Shown here in pieces: positions 11,676 through 23,789 of a stretch of 64,000 nucleotides of DNA. The notes below the pieces were generated by a model, which was given only the letters and a program-made list of their open reading frames with translations, made no database searches and was not told where the DNA came from. The stretch comes from Enchytraeus crypticus (Eukaryota; Annelida; Clitellata; Enchytraeida; Enchytraeidae): positions 1,905,001-1,969,000 of the forward strand of contig CAJHZI010000641.1 of the NCBI GenBank assembly GCA_905160935.1, read 5' to 3'. The first letter of the stretch is position 1; every line of letters begins with the position of its first letter. The position numbers and the translations under genes were made by a program.

Positions 11676-12416
11676 CTGATTTTAATTAATAGTATATTTC
11701 AATAGCTTGACATTCATGCTAAATTTCAAGTGCATATAGAAAAAACTAACCACTAGCTTCAATGGATTTATATAATTGTGATTGCATTTTATATTTTGTT
11801 TCTTTCCCGCCGCATTGGATTTGTAATTTCATATTTATTACACTTTTAATGACGATTATATGATACCCTTAAGCGTTTTAAATTAATGTCTATATAAAGA
11901 AATATGACTTTTTAGAAACCTATTTTCATCCGTCAAGCTGCTATATTTATCCACTAAATCATTCAATACGTCATCAATGGAATAGCTTTGGTCATACTCG
12001 TTGCATAGAAATAAATGTCATCGGTTCAGTAGTGTTACCACGATCGGCTTTCTCCTATGTTGAATCAAGTCATAGATGACATTATCCATTTCTGTTAAAA
12101 TACCAGTCTACTGCCTTTCTAATTGGAACCGTAATATCGGTTGGCACGACTACCAAAAGCTTTTCGTATAACGGCACAGGAATCTACTTCACTTTTAATA
12201 TAATGGTAGCCTTCCATATATCATTCTCATATTTGTTAGTTAAACAATATAATTTTGAAGTTTAGTTTACAGTAAAGTGTATTGCTTGAAAGAAAATAAA
12301 TGTAATAGCTAATAAAAAGTTATTTAGGACTATTTTAGCTGAATTGTTATGACATGTTCCACTTCATGTCAGTTCCTAGAGTTAGGCTGATAATTGATTG
12401 TACATCGCCAACGCCA

Positions 12417-12545
12417 GGCTGGAGCCAGTGGCGATGTCGGTAAATTATTTGACCGCGAATCAGCATGTACGAGGTTCAAATCCTTGGCTCGCCCGTCACT
12501 GACATCGCTTTCGAGTGAGGAAACAGACGTTAATATTAGCTTTAC
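12417..12545 (+). mobile_element. SINE-1, full length
   Basis: GGCTGGAGCCAGTGGCGATG start, GAGGTTCAAATCCTTGGCTC (box B), GCCCGTCACTGACATCGCTT and a 3' end ACGTTAATATTAGCTTTA. One of the best-preserved copies. Confidence 0.87.
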
Positions 12546-12865
12546 TTTACTGCTACAACAAGTAAGTTAGTAAACTCTTAATTATGCTACAGTTGTATGC
12601 TTAAAGCTATTAGTTATTCTACCTCTAAAGTCTACAGCTTAATGGCCGAAACTTCTCTTTTTTGTATCATCAGGGGCGTAACAGACGTGGGGAAGAGATA
12701 CATGTCTCCTCCACATTTCTGAGTGAAAGGGACTCACTAGGGATTATACCCCACTTCTTGGACATAAAATTACCTGTGTTACATGTGTGGCATATGCAAC
12801 AGTAACAGTATAATAGTACTGGATACACAATTTACATAAAAATCTATATCATTTGTACTTATAGG

Positions 12866-13031
12866 CAGTGATGTGGCCAAGACAGTTCTTTCAAGACCAA
12901 GACCAAAACACTGACCCGCAAGACCATGACCAAGACAGTGTCCATCAAGACTAAGAGCAAGACCAAGATAATAAAATACTGCCTCGAGACTGTCTTGACG
13001 CAAAACATGTCTTGGTCTCGTCCCATCACTG
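12866..13031. mobile_element. 166-bp hAT-type MITE with 8-bp target duplication
   Basis: Ends CAGTGATG...CATCACTG, flanked by CTTATAGG (12858-12865) and CTTATAGA (13032-13039), a 7/8 target duplication. The inside is full of CAAGAC/GTCTTG motifs (CAAGACCAAGACC near the left end, ATGTCTTGGTCTCGTCCC near the right), like subterminal transposase-binding repeats. It has no coding capacity. hAT is inferred from the 8-bp duplication and the CAGTG-type terminus. Confidence 0.75.
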
Positions 13032-13732
13032 CTTATAGACTATATAGGCTATAATTAGCATGTTACAGTTATAATATTCGTCTTAACTCTTAGATTAAAA
13101 TATTTTATAACCCGAACCCTAACTCTATTTAACCTTATTTTCTAAACTTAATCCCAATCTCCTCCCACCACGCATTCCATCAAAACTATATGTCCCCACT
13201 TTTTGAACCGAGTTGCGTCATGCTATTCGTGCTACTAATGTGATGGATATCTGGCTATAAGTCATTACATAGTTACGAGTTCTTGACCATGATATACCTG
13301 TATGACTGTGACGATAATGCGTTTTTGTTTTAAATAGGTTTGTACTCTCATTACCTATTGGTGAATGACTTTTCTTCAATTCTATATTATTTCTCGCTTG
13401 TGCACTTTAATCGCTAATTAACCAACCCATAAAAAATCTGAAGTGTTAGTCAAATTTGATACTGCTGGCCAAATATTGGTATAATGCCAATTTAAAAATC
13501 TTTGTCACTAACTTACAACTAAATTTAAATCATATTTTATTTGCATAATTTTCTAATGATTTTAACTTTTGTTTTATGCATACAAACAGTCCCGGTAAGT
13601 GCTAAGGTCTACTCTTGACTTTGCGTTGCGTGTCACTCTTATTATTCTGTGATATTGATGTGTAAGTTGAAATTAAATAAATTAATTAATACATCAAGAA
13701 AATATAAGCAATAGCTAAAAGAAAGACATGAA

Positions 13733-13850
13733 AAATAGGGGATTGACTGATGACATGGTATGGGACAGGGAGATCTGGAGAAAGTCTATTCGTATCCCGA
13801 CCCTGGTTAAACTGGAATTTAAGGGAAGATGAAAATGATGATGATGTAAG
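13733..13850 (+). mobile_element. Retroposon family Y, 3' part
   Basis: GGGGATTGACTGATGACATG, GTCTATTCGTATCCCGACCC, TGGTTAAACTGGAATTTAAG and a degraded GATGATGATG tail. Confidence 0.7.
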
Positions 13851-14723
13851 CAATAGCTAAATAAGAAATGAAATCAATTAATTTAGTATATGCTTCGTTC
13901 CTTTAAGATGGCACCAGTTTCATCAATGGCATCTTGCATTCATGAAGGAGCTCATAATTGAAAGACAAAACCAAAATAATTAAATATTTAACAATTATAA
14001 TTAACACTGGCTCGCCGTTTTTAATGAATTTCTCACTGTCACCCTCTGACTTACTCGCCTCTTAATAAAGCTTACAGTTTTCAAGTAATCATTTTTATCC
14101 TTTAGAATCCAAATCTTTCAAAGGTTAAAAAATCTATATTCGGTACTAAAAACTCATCTTAAAAACTTATTCTAAACTTAAAATAGAGCAAGATCAGAGA
14201 GATCCGTCTTTAAATCAAGGTCGTGACTTCATTTCTGAGTAGATTTTTGATGCTCTGTTTATATTTAGAGACTGTTTCCCCCTCGAATAGATTTATACGA
14301 GCAGGGGAGGGGTGGATCAGTGAGAAATGATTGGAGGGGTGACGTGTTACGTGACGTTTGTATGGAATTTCTTGTGATTACTTTAAACTATGAGATACAA
14401 CCTCTGGCATTACTCCGATCACCGTGTGAAGGGATAAAGCTGCAAAAAGGTTGTAAATCCATTTTCACTGAAGATTTTCCTGCGTAGGAAGTGGAACTCT
14501 GTTCTATTTATGCCTGAAATTTCTCTTTTGAGATAATCAAGATCATAAAATGAAAATAAAGGCACAAGATTATTAGCAGCTGATTTTATTAGTCATTTCT
14601 TTATTTCAAATCGGCAGTTCAGAGATGATTCGGAGATCAAAGTCTCAGATAAGGATCTCCTATTAGATATAGAATTTAGCGATTATTACCTGCAGTAGCT
14701 GGCGGCTATTTCTACAAACACTA

Positions 14724-14802
14724 GTTTAACGTCAGTTTCAGCTCTATAAAGGAGATCAGGAGGAAATAGACTAGATTTGAAGCAAGCCCCTACTGATCCC
14801 GA
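14724..14802 (-). mobile_element. SINE-1, strongly diverged partial copy
   Basis: Only GTTTAACGTCAGTTTCAGCT and, further on, CCCCTACTGATCC line up with the family; the middle is scrambled. Confidence 0.45.
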
Positions 14803-14854
14803 GAAATTCATTGAATGATTAAGTGTTAGTTATAAAGTCCGTTGCTTCAGAAAA

Positions 14855-14930
14855 TTCGACTGCTGAGGTGATTTCCCGTTGCATGCCTCAGTTTCTGCTT
14901 AGTAGACTCTTTAGGAGATTCGGCGCTTAC
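14855..14930 (-). mobile_element. Retroposon family X, central fragment
   Basis: CTGAGGTGATTTCCCGTTGC, ATGCCTCAG and GACTCTTTAGGAG match the middle of family X. Confidence 0.45.
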
Positions 14931-15469
14931 ATTTTGTCTAAGTTATAGTGATCCGAACGCAAAACGACTTAAACTCTAATATGTTAATATTCCATAAAGT
15001 GTAATAAAAATTAGTATTTTGATAAATACAATATTTAATTTTAAATCAGTTAAACATTGAGACTGCAATCTATTGCGCTATTGACTCGGAAACGCGATGA
15101 ACAAAATTCGAAATTGTTAAATTTCTTTAGCTGATTGAATAATTAAAGTATCACGTCTAGGACATAGAATTAGAAGTCCATTTCCATCTTCAACTTATTT
15201 TCAATAACTTAATAAGTTTCTAATAAACATTCTTAAATGAGAGATTCTGTAGCTAATAAGCCTAGTCTAGAACTTTTAATATTCATACCAATTCAATACA
15301 ATACCATCAGTATTTGTTTTACGTTCATTTTGTCTGGTTCTCGACTCAAATATGATGTCAAACAAGTCTCAAGCCGGTTTATTATAATATTATTATATTA
15401 TATAATGTAACATAACGGCACACTGGGTCAGGAAGCACAGATGCTTGTTTAAGACCCATTTCCTCATTC

Positions 15470-15690
15470 CTCTCCATAGTTATTAGTAATCGTTGCCTTT
15501 TGATGGCGCATCAATTGCAGCCGGCGCGGATTTAATAATAACCTTCCATCACCCTGGGATTTCTTCATTCCTAAGCTTTTACCAACACTCGGTCTTCCAA
15601 GGTGGTCACCCACAAAGTACTAACCGAGGTCGATGCAGCTTAACTTCGATAATTGACGCGTCAGTGCGCTAATCCCGCCGTCAATGTTCT
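15470..15690 (-). mobile_element. 5S-rRNA-derived SINE (SINE3-like) or 5S pseudogene with 3' extension
   Basis: On the minus strand, about 15583-15688 resembles 5S rRNA positions about 20-115. GAAGTTAAGC (internal box A) is followed by a spacer, then TTAGTACTTTGTGGGTGACC and ACCTTGGAAGACCGAGTG. These match the 5S box C region (GTTAGTACTTGGATGGGTGACCxCCTGGGAA in outline). The match stops and an unrelated 3' body follows (GGTGATGGAAGGTTATTATT and onward to about 15470). Part of that body (CAAAAGGCAACGATTACTAA and ACTATGGAGAGGAATGAGG) recurs at 21511-21560, so this is a dispersed repeat, not a 5S gene. Box C is kept well, so pol III transcription is or was possible. Confidence 0.6.
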
Positions 15691-16139
15691 AAATAGGAAA
15701 TCAGTTCAACACAATGGTTAATATTGCGATATTCCGTAAAAATATTCACTGAGATTCGAACCGCTTTACTTATTTTACTGTCTAATTATCGAGTCAATTC
15801 GACAACGAAAATGAAGCATAAATACTCTCATGTTGTTTATTTCAGTCGGGAAAAATTCAGCTCATTCCTGATTGGCGCCGCGTCCTGTATAACTAGGTGC
15901 CAAGAAAACCGCTCGTCTTTTAATCAAGTCACGGCTTTTATTATACGCAGGTTATCCAGAGGCATAGAAGTTCATTAGTAGAAGCTGGAGGGATTCTAAA
16001 TCAATCCTTCGCCATCATTTCACGGACACGGAGTGAGGAATACGTCACTGAGTTTGTTAACCAGGAGCTTCGGGATTTGCTGACCGGATAATATCCAGAT
16101 CCCTGCCGCCCACGCTTGAACCTCGTGTTAGATCATGCA

Positions 16140-17395
16140 ATGATTGTCTACAATCATTCTATCAATTAAAATAAGTCAATTATTTAAGAAATTAAGCGAA
16201 CTTTAAGCAGTCAATATTCTAATATTTTGAGCAATTAATCATCTAGAGTTCAAAATAAAGTTACGCAACAATTGCATTACCAAAATTACTCAGAGGAAAG
16301 ACATGCTTGCTCAATGCCAATTTCGGGGGAAAGTTTCTAGACATGGCGATTTTGGTATTAGTAATAATAATGATAATAATTTTAAATTCAGGTTTTAATA
16401 TTTTAATTTAATTTGTAATTTAATTTAAATTTAATTTGTAATTTTAATTTAATAATTTAAATATTAATAAATAAATCTCAGGGTTTTGGGTTATTTTATC
16501 GTGGATCTATTTGTCTCTACATTATCCTTTCGAAATTCCTGAATCCTCTTGGTAAGACTAAACTTACTTAAGGAAATCTATCACAGACTGTGATTCATTG
16601 ATGCGTAATATGGCCTGAATGGAATCTTAATGGAATCTGAATTGCATGGCTATTACGTTATAAGTCAAACGTTACAAAACCGACTATTCTAAAAACAAGT
16701 TAATTTACCAATAATAACAATAACTACATGTATAATAATATTATTATTTATATAATAATTTTATTTATAAATTAAATAATTAATCTAATTTGATAATTAA
16801 ACTTTTACTGGTGAAAGATTAGTGTTCTAAGTGGAATTTAACAAGTAAAATTAAAAAGTATATATTTATGCATAAATTAAAATAAATTAAAATGTTTTGG
16901 CTATCTTTGAAGATAATTGTCGCCTGATCTTTTTCGGTGCAGATAAACAGAATCCAGACTCCCATTGGGAGCCACAGGTGTGATCGGTTGTGTATTTAGA
17001 CAATGATTGAGGAATTTGCCGAAACATTCTACAAATTCTCACCGTGAGAATTAAGCTCCTTTTACTATCATAACCTACAAAATGTTGTCAGTGGTCGACA
17101 TTGACCCGCTGATCTACTATTGGTAATACCGAGATAGCTTTAGCCTTTAGTTTTTAATACCATTGATTCAAGGCTTTGCTTATTTATAGAAAACGAATCG
17201 TGTAGCAAAAATTAGTATTCTGGGTCGCTCCTCATTCTACTTTTCACAGCTTAGTTTTAGCACCATTCTTGATTCATCAATGGATTTTAAAATGAGTTAA
17301 TAATTTTTGAACATTGATTAATTGATTTCCAAATGAGATGACAACTTGTGAAAATACAGTAAGATTGCTAATTTAACTACTGTTTCTGTATGACA
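16140..17395. other. Stretch with no supported feature
   Basis: Very AT-rich, with TTTAATTTAATTTG-like low complexity at 16380-16470. Confidence 0.6.
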
Positions 17396-17400
17396 AATAT

Positions 17401-17475
17401 CTGAAACGCCTCGGCTGAGAATCGAACCTGTAACATCCCGCTGATCAGGACAGCGTGCTACCAATTCATTCATAC
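17401..17475 (-). pseudogene. tRNA-like sequence (pseudogene or SINE head)
   Basis: On the minus strand: AATTGGTAGCACGCTGTCCT (A-box-like), a perfect 5-bp anticodon stem CGCTG/CAGCG around TCCTGAT, and ACAGGTTCGATTCTCAG (B box). Acceptor ends do not pair, so it is not a working tRNA. Confidence 0.5.
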
Positions 17476-17944
17476 TATTGCTAAAATCATAGACATTTTT
17501 ACTCTGGCACAACTATTCCGACCTGGTTTTTTAAAATTTAATAGCATATTATATTTAAAGAGTTTAATAAACGTCACGTGCAACCTTAGTTTCATATCAA
17601 AATTAAGATTTGACAAGTAGTTCAGTGTTTAAAAATTGTTATTCCGAGTGGTCTATTTCGTTCAATCTGTTATTATTTCTCATTTCGCACGATCATAATT
17701 AATTTGTGCAATTGAGACAACCGGATATCGCCCTAGCAACTTTCCGGTTCAAAACCTTTTTTTAGAAACTAAACTAAGAAGGTTCGAAATCTTAAATTTA
17801 ATTATGTTTTTCATTCATCAGAACCCTTTCATTTCATTCATAAGAACCCTTAAGCTTAATTATAATAATAATAAACTAACAAAATAATACTACAACCAGT
17901 AGCTAGAAAAGATAAAATTAATCATAATAATAGCAGCGTATATT

Positions 17945-18065
17945 TCTTCTTCCAAATTTTTTCTTCTTTTATACTTTGCTTCTTTTTTGTTCTTTTTTTT
18001 CTTCTTCATCTTCTTCTTCATCTTCTTCTTCTTCATCTTCTTCTTCTTCTACTTCCCCGTCTTCC
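17945..18065. repeat. (CTT)n-rich tract
   Basis: TCTTCTTCATCTTCTTCTTC and TTTTTCTTCT-type sequence. Confidence 0.9.
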
Positions 18066-18215
18066 TTTTCTTTATCTAATAAACCTGGAGTTTGACATAA
18101 AACATAAATTGTTAATTACAACTATTAGTATAAGCACAACAGTATTAGTAGCGGCATCAGTAGTTATAATAATAATAATTATTATTATTACTATTATTTT
18201 TTGCTCTTTCTTTTT

Positions 18216-18220
18216 TATTA

Positions 18221-18313
<93 letters not shown>
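18216..18313. repeat. (ATT)n microsatellite, about 32 units
   Basis: Almost perfect TTA repeats. Further ATT-rich runs continue at 18530-18710 and 19010-19060. Long poly-Tyr or poly-Ile frames here are artefacts. Confidence 0.95.
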
Positions 18314-18529
18314 GTTATCTTACCCCGGTGTACAGAAGCTGGGGTTTTATAACAACGATTCAAGCAATACGTGCTGAATCGCCGCCCGGCTACTCGAGGT
18401 CATCAATCGGCGTAAAAGAATTGTTGAAGCAGACTGCATTAAATCTTTGCAAAGTCACGGAAAGCCTTTGCCAAAGAAAAGATCTCTCTCGCTTATCGCC
18501 GGTTTGCTTTGCAATAAGTCTGCCTATGC
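18314..18529 (-). other. GC-rich block bounded by ATT microsatellites, decayed mobile-element end
   Basis: A block with much higher GC than its surroundings, flanked on both sides by ATT runs. Read on the minus strand its first half resembles coding sequence (GDKRERSFLWQRLS region), and its last bases (CTGTACACCGGGGTAAGATA) run straight into an (AAT)n tract like a retroposon 3' tail. The family is not certain. Treated as a broken, old insertion. Confidence 0.4.
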
Positions 18530-19089
18530 CTATTATTATTATTATTATTATTATATTATCATTATTATTATTTTTTAATAAACTATTAATATTTTTTAAT
18601 TATTTTTGTAATATTATTTTTATTATTATATTATTATTTTATTATTATATTTGTAATATTTATTATTATTATTATATTAAAATTAGTATTATTATTATTA
18701 CTATTCAATTTGTTTTTGTATTTTATTTTACTTTTTTAAATTGCTTTTGGCTGTATAGAGCCCTGGACTAAAAACTAAGATAAAAAATTACTTTATTTAA
18801 TTAAAAGATAAATATTTAAAATAATTCCTCTGCACTCTGGGAAGCCGCATTTGCCAATGTGCCACGGATCCAGAGTGCAATAGACAGGCGCCGCCACAGA
18901 AAGGCCTTTTCGCGTTGGTCGTCTGTAATAGCACTGGTTTTCCTGCCTCATTCGTTTATAAAGTAAGAAATGGAACGAATTATTTTTGTTTTTATTTTGT
19001 TTTTTAAATTATTATTATTATTATTACTATTATTATTATTAATGTTATTATTATAGTAACATTACTATTAATATTGAAAGTTACTACTT

Positions 19090-19365
19090 TATTTTGTCCG
19101 GACCACTGAAGAATAAAACAACTGTGAAGTTAGCATATTGCAAAGAGGCGATTTCACAAGAACTGAGGAAGGTTACGAAAACCTACCTCTTATGCCATTA
19201 TTCTCAAGTTGCAGGCTACATGAAAATGTGGAGAATGCGTATCCTTTTTGATTAGAGTAACTTGTTGATCGATGGAAAGCATCTGATAGATCGTGACCGC
19301 AGATTGTGAATATGAATATTTACCTTGGACCTCACTTGTGGGGACACTAGAGTACCATATATCGT
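19090..19365 (+). mobile_element. Retroposon family X, near full length
   Basis: ACCACTGAAGAATAAAACAA (head), AACTGAGGAAGGTTACGAAA, AACTTGTTGATCGATGGAAA, GAATATGAATATTTACCTTG and GGACCTCACTTGTGGGGACA in consensus order over about 275 bases. Confidence 0.65.
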
Positions 19366-19899
19366 CTAATATCATCTAATGATATCGTTTTCTTAATGTA
19401 GGCCTACAATCTTCTTGAATTTCATTGTTTCATCAGCAGAACCAATATCTGGTTCCTATAGTTTACGAGCTATTTGTGCTCAAGGAGAATCCGGTGCTTA
19501 GCGAGTATTTAAAGTAAAAATTGTGATACTTAATTTAAGTTGTGAGTGCGCTACTTAGAAAATCCCTTTTTATTCTGCTCATCTTTTTTGTTTAGTAGGT
19601 TCATAACAAAATTAGACCATAGATTAATATATTCTATTTGTTATTTTTCATTTTTTTATGATTTTATCCGCACTAATTTATAAATAGAAACCTCGTTTGA
19701 TTAGAAATATATCTTATCAAATCTTGATACAGTAAAAGTGTTGTTTTGTTTACAGTGTATTACTCACAAGGACATCGTTATTATTTGACCTGATATTTAT
19801 TTGACCTAAAAAGAATAGCTGTCGAGTTATAAAGTTTTATGCTAACTCAGGGTAACCATTCACCTCAGAGTCGATTTCAAAATCCAACTCTTATATAAC

Positions 19900-20030
19900 T
19901 CTTAGAAAACTCAAAATTTAATTGTAAATCTAAGTTCATCTCTAACTCTAACCCTAACTCTAACTTTATCTAACGCTAACTTTAATCGTACTCTAACTTT
20001 AACCTTTTCTAACTCGAACTCTACTGGTAA
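19900..20030 (+). repeat. Degenerate CTAAC array
   Basis: CTCTAACCCTAACTCTAACT and relatives. Not a telomere: units vary and the run is short. Confidence 0.7.
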
Positions 20031-20654
20031 GTTTCTTAATCAGTAAACCAAAGCTCTATACGTGTAGGTGGCCTCTTCAAGAGAATTCACCCATTTAAAG
20101 GAAAATATCCTAAAATACGTCCCGGCCGATGGTTTGATAAGCCTTGAAGTGAATGAAATATTTGAAAATCTGTCTAAATGTCTAACCATATCAAGTGCTT
20201 AGTAAAATCTTTGACATATGACGAGTGAGAACATAAAGAGGGACAGGAAGCAAACAGATGTGCGTAGGCGATGTCAACAAATCCTGTATTTTGAGTTTTC
20301 GGGGCTTTTCTAACTAAATGTTTAAATTAATATTGAGACAAAAATTCTTACGAGGAAATCCTAATAGTACACACTATCTGGATTGGATAGCACTCACTCT
20401 CATGTGATACCTTGCGGCCTCGAGACATTTCATCTTTAACATCAGTTTTTACATTGGCTAAATTCTTGCTATTGTAAATCAGTTTATGATAATCTTTCGG
20501 AGCTGGTTAACGCATTGCACCGTTTTGGATCTCTCTTTCATTCCGATCTATGCATTTGCAATCGAGTTTGGTGACGTAGAACAGGTTGCAGTTGAAATAT
20601 TCCGCTTGGAACGTCACCAATATCTCCTTAGTGCAAGAAGCCCGGATGTAATTC

Positions 20655-20965
20655 TTCATTGCATCGTATTACATTGCATTTTGTTTTATTGTACTGTATC
20701 ATATGCAGTAGATTTACTTGTACTGTTCTATGAATTGCATTGCATTGAACTAAATTGTGTCGCATCGCATCATTTCTTTTCTTTTTCGGCCTGGGTCATT
20801 TAGTATTCTGTCGTATCGTATTGCGTTACGTTGTCATGTGGTGTTGTATTGTATTTTATTAAATGTTTCATATTGCATAGCAGTTTCATTGCAATTTCAT
20901 TGCATTGCATTTTATTCTGTTGTATTTTATTTTATTGATGTGCATTGCTTTGTATTATTAAATTA
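20655..20965 (+). repeat. Degenerate TTGCAT/TTGTAT low-complexity array
   Basis: Runs such as ATTACATTGCATTTTGTTTT, TGCATTGCATTGAACT and TTCATTGCATTGCATTTTAT. Open frames across it are by-products of the repeat. Confidence 0.75.
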
Positions 20966-21510
20966 GAAATTTTCAAATAATAATGTTATTGACAATTTAG
21001 AGTTTTGCGGGATTGAGATCAAATTATGATTGATTGATGTGTTCAATTGTCCCGTTAAATCAGTTTATAACTCATTTAAGGACAAGAAAGAAATAAATCT
21101 TGCTAGTTACTAAAATTTATATTCTTAATGGATCTATGAATAATTTTAATTATATTTGATTAAAGTTGGATTACAGTTCTTATTTAATTGTTAGTTACTT
21201 GATGTTTTAACTAAGCATTTTCTTTTCTAAATTTGTATAAAGATTCGCATAATAAGTTTCTGTGTTTTATGATGTTGTTAACTGTGATAATCGGGGTTTG
21301 AATCTGGAATATAGAGTATAGCATATCATTACAATATATCATTTCACTAATAAATTCTCGAGTTGACACCTTATCAAGCAGTCCTAAATGATGTCAGTAA
21401 GCTAACTTTTTAGACTGATCTCGTCTATGAAAGAACTGAGTCAATGAGCTTCACAAATAGCTTGCTAATAATAGCTTCATGGAATTATATGAGTAAAATA
21501 GATTTAAACA

Positions 21511-21560
21511 TCAAAAGGTAACGACTGCGAATAACCATGGAGAGGAATTAAGACATTAAT
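21511..21560 (+). mobile_element. Fragment of the 5S-derived SINE body
   Basis: CATCAAAAGGTAACGACTGC and GAATAACCATGGAGAGGAAT match the 3' body of the element at 15470-15690, with no 5S head. Confidence 0.5.
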
Positions 21561-21785
21561 AAAACTTACAAAAGAAAAGCTAAACAAGAACACGTGCCGA
21601 GGGTAATCATATGAGTAAAAATGAGCTGTCACGGATGGTACATGCCCGTATGTTGACGTAGGTTCTAGTGTAAGTTTACGTAAAATTCAATCAAAAAAAC
21701 ATAATTTATCGTCTATAATTTATTGCAACGATATTTATATAATAAAGTTATCGGAAAACGTTGGATTAGTTTTGCGCGTAGGAAA

Positions 21786-22090
21786 TGTGGATAAGAAGAG
21801 TAGAAAAGATTAGAAGGACTTTAAGAGTTACAAATGAAGAAGTTCTGGAGAGAGTTGATACGGCTAGGCAGTGGATAGATGCATTAAGAAATAGGAAGAA
21901 GAGTTGAATAGGACACATTCGAAGACAGAAAATTCTACTAAAAGAGGTTACTTAAGGTAGAATGGAAGGATTGAGAGGTAGAGCCAGACCGAGATGAGGA
22001 ATGTTAGATGACTCATAACCTGTAATTATGACTTTCTTTTAAGTTTTAGATATGAACTGAGTGAAACAAGGGAACAGTTGTTAGTGATAT
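21786..22090 (+). mobile_element. Decayed LINE fragment, family A (C-terminal part)
   Basis: Weakly preserved copy. The DNA reads EMWIRRVEKIRRTLRVTNEE, LLKEVT, GRMEGLRGRARPR and GMLDDS in changing frames. This corresponds to the MWIWRRMEKI...NEEVL...GRPR segment of the same LINE family found at 4593, 38480 and 48295. It has several stops and no long open frame. Confidence 0.65.
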
Positions 22091-22479
22091 TAGAACCGAA
22101 TTCACCTTACCATATAGCAGTCACTGAAGAATCTAGAGAACAAGTTTAAGATATCACTTTAGATTGCTGATTTAAGCTTTAGACTATACGCTAAAGTTGG
22201 GTTATATGTTTGGTTTCTTTTCAGAAAAAAGCGTTCTCTCATTTGTTTCCACTGCGCCCGGAGTGTTTGTTCTGTCGAATCTTCACAGCTGAAGTACTTC
22301 AGTCGCTGACTCAGCAAAACTCTTTACTCCGTCCAGTTCTTATTACTGAACACAATACTACCAGGAATATTTGCAAGCAGTAATAGTTAAGTGACAATGT
22401 TTTTTAAGCGATCCATCAATCAATCGAGCTATCAACAGCACCGTCAATCAATCATTGATAACATAACAACAATTAGGGT

Positions 22480-22760
22480 GCTACAGTCATCAATGACAAC
22501 ATCGAGCACTATTGAGACAAAATCAAACAGGCGAGCAACTAGGAGGTCCAAAAACGATGCAAATTTAAAAATCCAGAAAATCAGTCCAAAGCAAAGGGAA
22601 TTAAAGGGGGTTTAGGCGCAGGTCGCAACTCATGGACACTGGATTTAAAAGAGAGATGGAAAAGATAGGTCTTAAATTGCCAGTGAAACTGCTCATAGGA
22701 AAGCCAAAGCCGATGTGATTCAAACGAAGACTTACAAAGACTGGATGAAAGAAACCACTC
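22480..22760 (+). mobile_element. Decayed repeat with coding-like body (family Z)
   Basis: TCAATGACAACATCGAGCAC, GGTCCAAAAACGATGCAAAT and a CAGAAAATCAGTCC stretch match 56130-56350 on the other strand and part of 46785-46840. Downstream, CGCAGGTCGCAACTCATGGA aligns with GGTTGCAATCCATGGGCG of the other copy. The body looks formerly coding (basic, Lys-rich). The family was not recognised. It may be a mobile-element gene; it is clearly not functional. Confidence 0.5.
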
Positions 22761-22830
22761 CATCAATCAATCAATGAATAAATCTATCGATCGATCAATC
22801 ATTCAATCAATACATTTACCAAGCAATTAA
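22735..22830 (+). repeat. ATCA-rich simple repeat
   Basis: CATCAATCAATCAATGAATA and GATCGATCAATCATTCAATC. Confidence 0.75.
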
Positions 22831-23735
22831 TCAATTAATCCATCATTCAGCCAAACTATAAATAAGTTAATCAATTATTCAACACAGGTATCTATCAATG
22901 TACTGGATGGATAGCCAAGCTTGTGACTATAGCCGCTCTAGAGTGGTTTCAATATACCGTCCCAGATGTTATCAATTGATTTACGAAAGCAGGAGTCAAG
23001 CTATTTAACGATAACTTAGTCAATTATTTGATTGAGATATTATTATATGATGATCTTTTTATTTTTATTTCCATTATCAATCTGACAAACGCAGATTGTA
23101 ATAATATGACAGATAACATCAAATAATATAACAATGTAACAGACACAGGAATTCAGAAATGTAACATAAAATCCAAATATGAGATGGAAAAATGATAAGA
23201 TAACATATAGAAATTGATTGACCAAGGCAAACTTAACCTAAATCAAGAGCTCCAAGGTCATATATTTAAGCATTATTAAACAGTAGCAGTATATGATTTT
23301 AGAAGATAATGTTTGAGGTGTGTCATGTCCATTCAAAATGCCATTTCGAATCAATAATTAATCTCTCTCTATTTATTTAGCAATATTCAGCTCCAATATA
23401 AGGAAATCTTGCCTAGAACTTAAGACAGATCAAATTACCTGATCGAGATTTTGGACGTAGTAGCTTTTTACGGTGTGTCTCAGATGTAGTAAAGCGCGTA
23501 CTCTCTTTTCCACGTATATTTGTAAAGTGAATCACTTCTACAATTTCATAGGACATGGGAAATTAATCTGGAATGATATGAAGCTCATGTTCTAAATCCT
23601 TTACTAATCAATCTGATCTGAGAACTGTACTCACATCCTGGGGTTCTGTCGCACAGAAAACATAACGGCAAAATTAGACTCAAAAGTCTGCCGGAAAAGT
23701 TGCACTAATCTCCGCGTGCGCTGATTTGCCATTTT

Positions 23736-23789
23736 TTCCGATATAAAATGTAAGGTTTTCAGCCATCAGCCATAAATTTTATATCGGAA
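23736..23789. repeat. Hairpin, 17-bp arms
   Basis: TTCCGATATAAAATGTA and TAAATTTTATATCGGAA, 20-bp loop. Confidence 0.7.

Noticed and set aside
15583-15690. Functional 5S rRNA gene
   Set aside because: The 5' third and the 3' end are missing or diverged, there is no T-run terminator in place, and the sequence continues into a repeated body.
17401-17475. Functional tRNA gene
   Set aside because: The anticodon stem is good but acceptor and T stems do not pair and U33 is absent.
18109-18771. 220-codon open frame
   Set aside because: It is a poly-Tyr/Ile/Val frame produced by the (ATT)n microsatellite; the only complex part is a decayed insert between repeats.
19920-20030. Interstitial telomere repeat
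   Set aside because: CTAAC units are irregular and few; it looks like a degenerate simple repeat.
22391-22615. Gene encoding a 74-residue Ser/Thr/Asn-rich protein
   Set aside because: Overlaps a repeat whose homologous copy at 56130 is open in a different frame; composition follows ATCA repeats.
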